NCBI GenBank assembly: GCA_003117195.1
Contig: BDSI01000111.1
Span: 114,501-178,500, forward strand
Direction: 5' to 3'
From: Eudorina sp. 2006-703-Eu-15
Taxonomy: Eukaryota > Chlorophyta > Chlorophyceae > Chlamydomonadales > Volvocaceae
Length of the DNA: 64,000 bases
Positions within the stretch are counted from its first letter, which is position 1, and the number at the start of each line of letters is the position of its first letter. Made by a program: the position numbers and the translations under genes. Shown piece by piece: positions 12,423-22,187 of the stretch. The notes under the pieces are model-generated. The model was not told the DNA's origin. It searched no databases and worked only from the letters and a program-made list of their open reading frames with translations.

Positions 12423-15400
12423 CCCTTCTTGTCCATCAAGACAGCGAAATCGCGAAAGTCCACCTTATGTGCACCCCCATTCGGCCCTGACTGGGGTCCC
12501 CCCCCCCCGGTGCTGTCTGCCCCCTGCTCAGCCGGGTCCTGCAGCTCATGGCTGCCCACCAACACCAAGTCGCTGTATCTCCTCCCCCTCCAAACCCTAT
12601 ACCCTCCAAACCCTAAACCCTCCTAACCCCAAACCCTCCCTCCCGCCCGCCCGCCCGCCAGAACGCGCTGCGCGGCGCCATCGCCCCTCTTGCGGGCCTG
12701 CTAGTGGGCGCAGTGGGTCAGGCGGGTCAGCCGCTACTGCTGGCGGTCAAGGCGGCGCGGGCTCTGGGGAACGCCTGCCAGGGCCACGGGCCTAATCAGG
12801 ACACGGCCATACAGGTAGGGCGGGCGGGCGGGCGGGCGGGCGGGCGGGCGGGGTGGGAAGTTGGTGTGCGGGCTAGGCTTTCGGGCAGTAGAGAGGACAT
12901 CGCTTAGGGGCGGAGGCTGGCGGGGGGGAGGGCAGTCACTCTAGAGGGCGGTCCAGGGGGGTCATCTTCCGGATCCTCACCCGCCGTCATGCTCCTGGGA
13001 AGGGGCCCTTTGCATCCGCCACCCGCTCCTACCCTCACCCTCGCCCTGTAAAGCCCTTCTTGCACCCGCCAAGCCCCCACCCCGCAAACCCCCCTGGCTC
13101 TGGCAGCAGCGCAGAATGAATTTGCCAGTCTACCGATTTCCTGTACCCCCCGCCCCCCACTGCCACTGCCCACTCCGCGGCTGTGCTCCTCAGGCCAACG
13201 TGATGCCGGTGCTGGTGGCCTGGATGCAGTCCAGGGTGGGGCCGTTGGTGCGGGCCGCCGCCGCCGCCGCCGCCAACCTGGTGGTGGGGAACTCCGCCGC
13301 CGTCGACGCCGCCGTCTCCGCCGGGATCCTCTCCCCCCTCCTGCTGCTGCTCATGCAGCCGCTGGCGCCGCCGGAGCCGCAGCCTGCGACGGCGGCGGCG
13401 GCGGCGGAGGGGGCCGCTGCGGACGTCGCTGCGGCGGCGGCGGCGCCGCCGCCGCCGCCGCCGCTCGCCGCGGACCTGTACGAGCGGGCGGCGTCGCTGC
13501 TGGCGTGTCTGACGGGGTCCTCTCAGGGGCTGCGGACGCAGCTTGTACGGCAGTCGCCCCTGCCGCGGTTGCTTGTGACGCGGCTGGCGGGGTCGCCCAC
13601 AGCGGGTGAGTCGCTGGTTGGCCTGTAGCACTGCCGTACACGGGGCGTTGGCCCGTGACCGCGACTGTGCGGTCAGGCTAAACTGACTGCAAAACTTCCC
13701 ATTCGTATATGTACGGCACACGGCCGCCGTTGTCGTGCCTGCTCCTGTGAAACGTGATGTACGATGAGATGACCTATTCTCTGCCCCTCCCTTGCCCGTA
13801 CCTCGCTCGTGCTTTTGCGCGTGCCGTACTCCGCGCTAGCGCGCCTGCTCTCCTTCCCACCCACCCCCTCCCGACCTCCCTCCCCTCCCCCAATTTCCCA
13901 TATCCCTCCCGTACCTCCCTGCCGTACCTCCCTGCCGTACTCGCAGGTGTGGCCATGGCGGTGTGTGGCGCCCTGAACAACCTGGTGTCCTCCTCCGACC
14001 CCGCCACCCAGGGGGAGCTGGTGAGGGCGGGGGCGGTGCCGCTGCTGGTGAGGCTGGTCTACTCGCGGCATGAGGGGCTGCTCAGGAGGTGAGGACGTGT
14101 GTGTGTGGGGGGGGTGGGGGGGTGGGGGTGGGGGGGGGGGGGGGGGTGGGGGGGGTGGGGGGGGGTGGGGGGTGTGTGGGGGGGGGGGGCCGCCGCCAGT
14201 CGCGGTCTTCGTCCATATCCCGACATCGGCGGTTATCGGTTGGGTGCTCTTTTGCGGTTTCGCTGTCTTGGCTGACGAAAGGGGGGTGCCCTCGGGAAGG
14301 AGGGCCGAGGTGGGAGGTGTATTAAGAGAACTGAGCCGCGAGAAGCGAAGTCCAGCGGTGTGTGTGTGGGGGGGGGGAATGTTCACGGGGTGAGGTGCAG
14401 TGGACATGAGGACGTGGTGGGCATGAGGAGTGAGAGGTGCGGCGGCAAGGGCGTGGCTCCCCGGGTTGCTGCCCGCAGGTCGGTCCGATCGCGGCCTGTG
14501 CACGGGGCTGTGCGGGCTGTGCCGGGGCATCCCGTATCACGCCGTCGTGAACCTCACGTCGGGTTCCGGGTGCTGTGGGCGCCATCGGGGCTGTCCGGCT
14601 TCTGAAGCGACTGTCGAGCATCGACTGTCCAGTCGAATGACGCCCCGTGTCCCGCGGCCCAGTCGTATCAATCGAACACGCACCTGGGCGGTATTCCCGT
14701 GTTGGTCTCCCCACCACCACCACCACCACCCCAACCACCCCTCCGCAACCACCACAACCCCCCTCCCCAACCACCACCACCACCCCTCCCCAACCACCAC
14801 CACCACCCCTCCCCAACCACCACCACCCCAGTGAGCAGCGTAGCCGCTCATTCCCCTTCTTCGTCGGTGCTCCCCCCCCCTCTGCCCCCACGGTACTGTA
14901 CCAATTTTCTCCGGTCGAACCGTCGCTCTGGCAGCAGCGCAGTTTGAATATGTCTACCAATTTCCTATACTCCCCACCCCACCCCTCTGCCCCGGCTGCA
15001 GGTCGTGCCACTGCCTGGCCAGTGTGGTGATGGGGCAGAAGGTCCTCCAAGATGCACTCGTGGGGGCGGGGGCGGGGGCGGGGGCGGGGGCGGGGGCGGG
15101 GGCGGGGGCGGGGGCCGACGGCGGCGGCAGTGCCGCCGACCCCAACCCAACCGCCGCCGCCGCCGCCGCCGCCGTCAGCAGCAACGGCAGTAGCGAGAAG
15201 AAGGGAGGGAAGCAGCACTCGGGCGATACGGCTACGGCCGCCCCAGGCAGTAGCAACGGCGGCGCGGCCGCGGCTGTAGCCGCCAACGGCGCCGGTGACG
15301 GCAAGGCCAACGGCGGGGCGGCATCGACGGAGGCGGCTGACGGCACTGCCGCCGCCGCCGCTGCCTCCACCCCCGCCGCCGCCGCCGCTGGCGTGGGCGT

Positions 15401-18400
15401 GATGGGCCCGGGCTATCCCGACCTGCCCACGTTGCTGGCGGGCCTTATGAGGTCGGCGGCGCCGGAATCGACATCGGACGGCGCCGCGGCGGCGACGCCG
15501 GAATCGACATCGGACGGCGCCGCGGCGGCGACGCCGGCGACGGCGACGGCGACGGAGTCCGCCCACGTCAAGCCGTCCCCCAGCTCACCCCCCAGGTCCC
15601 CTGCCCTGGCCGCGGAGGTGGCTCGGCTGTGTGGTGCGCTCTGCTTCAGGTGAGATCCTGCCCCCGGGGGCCGTCCTGTCCGGGCCCCTGAAGTCCGTCG
15701 GAGGGTGTGAAAAACGAGAACACGGGGGGTGTGAGGGCGCTGTGAGGGTTGTACGGCACAACTGCCGTGCGTGTCCGTACACGTACCGTGGTACGGCGTG
15801 CTATCCCTGGGTTACCCGGGTGTCCGGGAGAACATCACGTCGTTTTTTCACGCTTGTGCACCCGCACTGACGCACCCGCACTCGGCGGTTGCCGTACACA
15901 CAGGTCCAATACGGCGGCTCAGCTCAAGTTGGCGGACGCGGGGGTGCTGGAGGCGCTGATCGGTGGGTGGGGTGGGTTTGGGGGGTGGGGGTTGAGGGGG
16001 GGGGCTGGGTGTGGGGGGTGAGGTGGGGGGGGTTGCAGGGGGTGTGGGGGCTGGGGGGGGGGTAGGTTATAGGAAATTGCGCTGCTGCCAGAAAGCAAAG
16101 GTCCGGTGCAGAACCAGCTGTACGCGGATCCCTCCAGAGATGCGACGACGTCCACCTGAGGGGGAGGGGTGGGTGGTGGGTTTAGGGGTGAAGTGGGGGC
16201 CGCGGGGCAAAGTGAGGTGGGTAGCGTATAGGAAGATGGGCGTGGCCCAAAACAGACACATTCTGTCGTACTGCGCGTGGTGAGGTTTGGTGGGCCGGTT
16301 GGGGACTGGGCACTTGCAAGTGGATCATCCTGCCCCCTGGGCCGATTCGCTGCTCCCCTCCCCCCTTCCTCCCTCCCTGTCCGCCTCCCGCCCGCCCTTC
16401 CTTATCAATGTGCGCACGTGTCCCGTACGCCCGTACACCCGTACAAAACTCGCGGACCTCGGGCCGCACCCGCAGCGCTTCTCCGCCTGAACCACCTGCC
16501 AGCCGTGTGTCAGGCCCTGATGGCCCTGGCCAACCTGGCGGGGGGCTGTCCGACCAACCGGCGGAGGCTGCTGGCGGGGGGGCTGGCGGCCGAGCTGCAC
16601 CGCCTGCTGCGAGTGAGGGGTGAGGAGGGAGGGCGGAGGAGGAGGGAGAGGTGGGTGGGTGGGTGGGTGGGTGGGTGGGTGGTGGGTGGGTGGGTGGGTG
16701 GGTGGGTGGGTGGGTGGGTGGGTGGGTGGGTGGGTGGAGGGGCGGACTTGACTGGGGGCTGGAGGGGGGGTGGGGAACGGGGGAGGGGTCAACGCACATT
16801 GTGCAACACGTGGTTTCAACAGCACAGCACAGCACAGCACAGCACAGGACGGAAGAGCACAGGCAAGCATAGGAACTTTTGCCGACGGATGTTGGCAACG
16901 ACCCCCCTGTCGGCCCCCGCCCTTCCAGGTGAGGAGGTGGTGGCACGCGCGGCCTACTGCGCGGCGGTGCTGGCCGACCCAGGGGACGGTGCCGGCGGCG
17001 GCGGCGCGCCGGTGGCGGCGGGGGCGGTGGTGGTGGTCGACGGCGACGGCGACGATGACGACCCACGGGTTGCTCTGGCGGCCGCGGGGCTGGTGCCGCC
17101 ACTGGTCAGGTGTCTGAGGCACCCAAATCCTGATGTGGCGGCTCGTGGGGTGGCGGCGCTGGAGGTAGGGCATTGGGGGGGGCCAAGACATTGGAGGGGG
17201 TGAGTGAGGGTACGGTGGTTGGAGGTTGTGTCTCCTTGGACCGGGGAGATCGGGGAGATCGGGGGATGGGGGACCTAGGGAGCTGCGAGCTAGGAGGCCG
17301 ATGTGGTGGTAGGGGGGCCTCTAGGGATGGGGGGGTGTTTGCTTGGGGAGGCTTGAGGGGTGGCCCGGGTGCCGTCACCCCGTGAAGCATTCGGGGCTCT
17401 CCGGAGTCGACCCGGACCGCGCCCGCCCGTTGCGATCGTTTGCACAGACGTATTGCCGTACACCCAACCTCTTGTGTGGGGTGTGTGGGGGGGGGCCGGG
17501 GGGCCGCGTGTATCCCCCCGCCCCTTTTTGGGGAAATCCCGACCTCAAACCCGAAGACACCCCGCACCCGTCAAACCCGCGCAACCCCCCAATTTCCGCC
17601 GCCCCTCCCCGCCCCGCCCCTCTCACCCCCGCTCTCAGGCGCTGGTCCGGGGCCACCGGGCCAATGCCCTGTTGGTGGTGTCGGCCGGAGGGGTGGTGCA
17701 GCTGGCCGGGCTCATGGAGCGGACGGCCGCGGCGGCGGCGGAGGCAGCGGCGACGGCGGCGGAGGCCGCCTCCGCGTCGGCCGCGGCCGCCTCCGCCAGC
17801 GGGCCCACGGCGCTGGCGGGCCCGACGGCGGGCGCCGTGGCGGCGGCGGCGAGTGCGGCGGCGCCGCCGGCGGTTTCGGAGGCGCAGCAGGCGGTGCTGT
17901 GGCGGCGCTGCGTGGATCTGTGGCTGGCGCTGGGCGGCCCGGCGGCGCTCGTACGACTGCTGGGACATAAGGTACGGCTGGCCGTACCGTCCTACGGGAG
18001 TACGATTTCAGTCGTATTTCTATATCCAGCCGCGCTGATGTGAATACCGGATCATTGCGGCGTTCCGGCTAGGCGGGCGGACGTGGTCACAACAGCAACA
18101 GGATACATTCCACCGACGCCGGGGCAGTCTTTTGACGTCTTTTGTTTTCCTGCCTTCATGAACCCGTGTACAGGAGGGATGGTGATGTACGGTACTAGCA
18201 TGTCGTCAACTGTCAACCGTCAACAAACAGCTATTAATAAACATGTTCTCTTCCCCGTCCCCCCATATGCCTGCCCACATCCCGAAGGCACCCACCGTTG
18301 TGGAACGCGCGGCCACTCTGATTCGAGGCATCGCGGAGGGCAACGACCACGAAGCGCAGTAAGTGTACGGTATACGAATGAATGTGTTGTGCACTGCAGT

Positions 18401-19229
18401 ACCTCCGTTCACATGGCTGCCGTACAGTCCCAGTGTTGCGACCTGCGAGGTATACCGTGGTAGCAGCGTGTCCCCACGGCCTCTCTTTTTTTGTTTGGCA
18501 CACCCGTTTGATTACGTCCGGCCACCCCGTACACCCCGTATCGTGTTGTCGTACACAGGTCACGCCTCCGTCGCGCCAACGCCGCCGCGCCCCTCCTCCG
18601 CGCCTGCCGCCACCGCCACCTCGTCGTGGCGGAGTCGGCGCTGCGTGCCGTACAGTCTCTGGCGGAGTCCGACGACGGCGCGGGCAACGCCGCGGCCGCC
18701 GCCGCCGCCTCCTCTGGCAACGGCAGCAGCCCGGCCGGCGCAGCCGCCGCCGCCGCCGCCGCCGCGGGGGCTGCCGGCGGCAGCTTCCGAGCGCAGTTGG
18801 TGGACGCCGGGGCGCTGGGGGTCCTTCAGAGCCTTCAGGTGCGGTGCTGGGGGTCCACCAAGGAGGGGGTCTGTCTCCCTCCCCATCCCCATCCCGCTCC
18901 CCATCCCGCTCCCTCTCCTCCTCCCCTTCTCCCCTCTCCCCCGCCTAGCTCCCCCTCCATGTCGTTGTCCTCCTACCAAACGACGACATCCTCCCTCACA
19001 CCGCACATTCTCCCAATGTCCGATCCCCCTCTTCGGCCCTACCTCCCCCCGTTCACCCCGGTTCCCCCCTCAGGGCCACAAGCGGCTGACCATCGCTCGC
19101 CTCGCCGCCCAGGCGGCTCAGGCGATGTTCGTCAAACCGGCGGTGGCCGGTGGTGGTGGTGGCGGCGGGGGCGGAGGTGGGGGAGGGGGCAGGCAGAACA
19201 AGAGGGGGGCCCAGGGGTCGAGGGGCTGA
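7161..19229 (+). CDS. Large armadillo-repeat protein with low-complexity inserts, function unknown
   Basis: I reconstruct 18 exons: 7161-7850, 8555-8938, 9506-9560, 10102-10283, 10755-11007, 11502-11743, 12041-12103, 12662-12814, 13194-13605, 13947-14088, 15002-15649, 15904-15962, 16476-16619, 16929-17164, 17639-17971, 18288-18358, 18559-18838 and 19074-19229. Phases match at every junction, giving 4503 nt and 1500 aa. Residues 1-360 are acidic and Ala/Gly-rich, probably disordered. From about residue 360 there are repeated ARM-type helices, such as ESCCDIIANLALGG, ASDAIANLSLGAY, AVCGALNNLVSSSD with AGAVPLLVRLVY, and QALMALANLAGGC. Poly-Ala and Gly-Ala tracts interrupt the repeats, including a (GGGGGC)n-encoded tract near 15060. 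No catalytic motif, signal peptide or membrane segment is visible. ARM solenoids bind proteins, so a scaffold or ciliary role is possible but unproven. Least certain are the 5' end, exon 16 and a skipped candidate exon near 14480. Confidence 0.8.
7866..8022 (+). repeat. (TGACC)n satellite in armadillo intron 1
   Basis: About 30 head-to-tail copies of TGACC, perfect to about 8010 and then slightly degenerate. It starts only 15 bp after the intron 1 donor at 7851. On the sense strand every unit junction contains CTGAC, which resembles an intron branch-site consensus. Confidence 0.95.
8362..8424 (+). repeat. GGTCGGTGGGTC tandem repeat
   Basis: Irregular repeats of GGTCGGTGG in armadillo intron 1. 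Simple sequence with no coding signal. Confidence 0.8.
10336..10388 (+). repeat. beta intronic repeat (long copy)
   Basis: Starts CAATCGGTGATTGTTTCGCG and ends CTTCATTGACAAAAG. It lies 53 bp after the donor of armadillo intron 4. Nearly identical to 24031-24075 in the unrelated threonyl-tRNA synthetase gene. Confidence 0.7.
11101..11142 (+). repeat. alpha intronic repeat
   Basis: GGTATAGGAGATTGGCGGAC followed by ACATTCAAACTGCGCTGCTG. In armadillo intron 5, 94 bp after the donor, with the TATAGG end facing the upstream exon. Confidence 0.7.
12351..12420 (+). repeat. (GT)n microsatellite
   Basis: Two (GT)n runs separated by a short non-repeat stretch inside armadillo intron 7. Confidence 0.9.
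12428..12460 (-). repeat. beta intronic repeat, reverse orientation
   Basis: Plus strand reads TTGTCCATCAAGACAGCGAA then ATCGCGAAAG. In armadillo intron 7, upstream of the exon starting at 12662. Confidence 0.6.
13096..13147 (-). repeat. alpha intronic repeat, reverse orientation
   Basis: Plus strand reads GGCTCTGGCAGCAGCGCAGA then ATGAATTTGCCAGTCTACCG and ATTTCCTGTACC. In armadillo intron 8, ending 46 bp before exon 9, so the GGTATAGG-equivalent end faces the exon. Confidence 0.7.
14250..14282 (+). repeat. beta intronic repeat
   Basis: TTTTGCGGTTTCGCTGTCTT then GGCTGACGAAAGG. In armadillo intron 10, on the donor side after a long G-rich tract (14105-14190). Confidence 0.6.
14892..14970 (-). 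repeat. alpha intronic repeat, most complete reverse copy
   Basis: An ~80-bp copy whose plus strand runs from GGTACTGTACCAATTTTCTC, through CGTCGCTCTGGCAGCAGCGC, to TCTACCAATTTCCTATAC. It ends 31 bp before exon 11 of the armadillo gene. Its two ends carry related sequences (GAAAATTGGTAC and GGAAATTGGTAG in the element's own orientation). Confidence 0.75.
15466..15537 (+). repeat. 36-bp in-frame tandem duplication in armadillo exon 11
   Basis: Two identical 36-bp units encode PESTSDGAAAAT twice within the low-complexity part of exon 11. The length is a multiple of three, so the frame is kept. Confidence 0.85.
16065..16097 (+). repeat. alpha intronic repeat
   Basis: GGTTATAGGAAATTG directly joined to CGCTGCTGCCAGAAAGC, so the middle part is deleted. 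In armadillo intron 12, about 100 bp after the donor. Confidence 0.65.
16649..16738 (+). repeat. (GGGT)n microsatellite
   Basis: Near-perfect GGGT repeat in armadillo intron 13. Four-base G-rich repeats of this kind could form G-quadruplexes. Confidence 0.9.
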
Positions 19230-22187
19230 GGGGTTTGGTTTGGTCACGTGATAGGTACGGCAACGTAATGTCGTAACATGCCGTGCATGCCGGGGCCAGT
19301 CGGTGGGGCGTGCGGGGAAGCGGACACGGGCTTTCCGGTGTGACGTCGGCATCAGGGCGGTGCTGCTGCACACACCCTGCTTCCGCCTTGCGATGCCAGG
19401 GTAATGTGCCGTACGGTACCGCGGATGCCGGGCCGTGTGATGTGGTGAGGTGAGGTGTGGTTAGCGAAGAGGCCCGCCCGACCCAAGCCAGTGCTTTGCT
19501 GTGTTGACTGAGAAATTGGGGGATTGAGCATTTCTGCAGCAGCGGCTGCTGCAGCAGCCAGCAGCCAGCTGCGCAGCGGCGAGCATGGCAGCCAGTCAGG
19601 TGAAGCGGTCATTCTGTCTGGTGGCCTCCTGGTGGGAGGAAGGGTTGTTGGCGCCGGGCCCGGGGGCGGGCCCGGGGGCTCCGGAACCAGCCCTCCGCGG
19701 AAGGCTCTCTCGGGTGGGGGAACGAGAGGAGACGTTTGGTCGAGGGGGGAGGGGGTCCAAAGGGGGTGTACGGCAAAACAATCTGCTGTCCAGCGGCGTG
19801 TGACTGCGGCGCGCGCGAGACGGGGGAAGGGGCTGCGGTGTGCTTGGGGGGTTGGGTTCTAACGGATTTAGGGGTTCGAGGTGCGCTGATAAGAGGGTTC
19901 CAGTATCCGGGGGAACGGCGCTGCGATACGCGCCGATCATTCAGCCGATCACCCCAGCATTTGGTGGGGTGTAGCTAGCAGCAGCAGCTGCTGCTGCGGA
20001 TTCTGCCGGAAAGCCTTCATGACATCACACAGTCGACGTTTTGACGGGGCTGCGATCGCAGCTGTCGACATGCAGGCCTGACTGACTGACTGGCTTGCTG
20101 GCTGGCGGGTGGAGGATGTCCGCTTAGTGGGTTGGGAGTCGCTGTGTCTGTCTGTCTGCTGTGTTTTGCCGGTACGACTGTTCTGCAAGTAAGGGCATCT
20201 AGACTTCCAGGGCCTGTGACGATTTGTCCCATCCGGGGCGGTGATGGGCGGGGTGGTGTTTGTCGCCCTCTGCGCGATGACTGCCCGGTTAGGTGAGGTG
20301 GGGGTGAGATGAGGTGCGGAGGAGGTTGTGTACGGACGTGTACGTGAAAGTACGGTACAGTACACACACGGCACTTTTCTTCCACGCGGCTCGCAAGGAA
20401 ACCCTTCCCTTCCCTCCCCAAGGGGGGAAAGGGGCAGGGGGGGGGGAGGGCCCCACCCCCCGGGGTACTCCCTGCAGTTGCTTATTAAGCGATGGGGGGC
20501 GGGAAGTGGTGGACCCGACCCTCTAAGACCCGTCTACCGGGTCCGCGCAGTGCCCCGCCCCCCCCTCCCTCCACGGCGTCGGCGTTGTCGGCAGCGCGTC
20601 CTGGGGCCATCCTACGACAAACGACGTGGCAGCTGCATTGGATCGCCCAGCCGCAGCCCAGGAGCCCTCAGCTCCCCCGACTGCGTCCGTTGGGACCCGA
20701 CCCGACGGGCGGGGGGATCCCCTCCTCCCCCTATCGCCTCCCCCGCGACAGGGGGAGGGCGCGCCTGCCCTCCGCGGGCGTTCCAGCCGCAGTTCCCGAC
20801 GCCCCCAAACGACCACCGCCACGACGGCGCTGCCACAACCTCATACCGCTCGCCGGGCCCCAGCACCGCCCCCCCCCCACACACACCGCTTGGATCCCCG
20901 GAAGGGCCTCCCCCGCCGCGCGAACCGAAACGCCCACCCGGAGCACGCACACGAAGCCACGCCACCGTGCCGCGACATGCCACCATGCCGTCGCCCCTTC
21001 GCACCGCGCCGTGAACTCATTCACGAGGTGTGAAACAGTGCCTGGTCTCCGTAGGATTCATGTACCTGTCTCGACCCCTCTCTCCCTCAGCCCCGGCCCG
21101 TAACCCCACAGCCCCCACCTAGAGTTCCATCCTTCGGGTCTGCCCCCCGACCTGGCCCTCCCCACCCCACAAGCCCACCAGGCTCCCCCCTCCCCCCGTC
21201 ATGTGAAACAGTACATCAGCGTCCCCTTCCAACTCCCCACCCACCCCCGCGGGCCAGACCCCGTCTCGCCTGTAAGGGGCACTCCGAACCAGCTCCCCAC
21301 CCACCCACCATGGATCCAGATCCGTATCCCGAGGTCCCCTTCATCCCCTCCCCCGCCCCATGACCCGCCCGTCGCCCCACCCTCTCGCGGACCACTGACC
21401 CGCCGCGTGGGCCCCGGGCCCCACCCCTACCGCCTGCGCCGCCAGCACCCCGAGTACGATAGTACTTGATAGACAGCCAGCAGTGGCAATGCCTGGCTTC
21501 GCGAGATGCCGGTCACCTAGGGTTGCGGTCCGCTCAAGAGAGCACGTCATCGCCACGTAGCCGCCGCCTCTTCGCCTCCGCGCAGCTTCAAGACCCTCGG
21601 CATCCTCCGTCAGACACAACGAACAGGGCGTCAGACACAGCAAGCACCAAGGGTTCGCCGTCTGGAGCCCTCCGCCCCTCCCTCCCTCCCTCCCTCCCTC
21701 CCCACCCTGCCGGCCCCGCAGCCACCTTCCCAGGGGCCCTCTGCGGGGGGTCGCTACCACCGCCACCTCCACCGGCCTCAGTGGATGCGGGGACGGGGAC
21801 CCCGTGCTCCCCGTGGCATGGGAGGGTCCCACTCGCCGCCGCACACGGCGTCTATCTGTCTGTCTGTCGGTCTGTGTTTACCAGCGCTACAGACACACAC
21901 ACCGGCGGGTTTCCTCGCTGAACACACACACGCACACACACGCACTCCCTGTTTCTGCCTGCCTGAGAACACACCCATTCGCGTAAGCACAATTCTGTGT
22001 AGCATCATAGGCGGTCACGCTCAAACACCGCACACAACCCGCTTCGCTGAACACGCCACCCGCGGAATATCTCCTGCGGTCGGGCGTGAGGGAGAAAGAG
22101 AGATGGAGGGAGGGCCGCCCTCAGAGAGACAGGTCTCCATGGGTCAGTCGGCCACCTGTCCACCGCCCACCGCCCACTGCCGCCTGC
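19230..22187. other. Intergenic region between the armadillo and threonyl-tRNA synthetase 3' ends
   Basis: The two genes converge here. The region holds CAG/CTG-rich stretches (19540-19580, 19978-20000), C-rich sequence and (CA)n near 21890-21960. The long open frames at 20328-21103 are compositional: they overlap in all three frames and show no domain. No RNA gene or transposase was recognised. Confidence 0.5.

Noticed and set aside
14322..15566. 414-codon minus-strand frame antisense to the armadillo gene
   Set aside because: Poly-Gly/Arg/Ala sequence produced by G+C-rich coding and microsatellite DNA on the other strand; no domain.
20328..21103. Overlapping 200-228-codon plus-strand frames
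   Set aside because: All frames are open together because of C-rich composition; no conserved motif or splice pattern.
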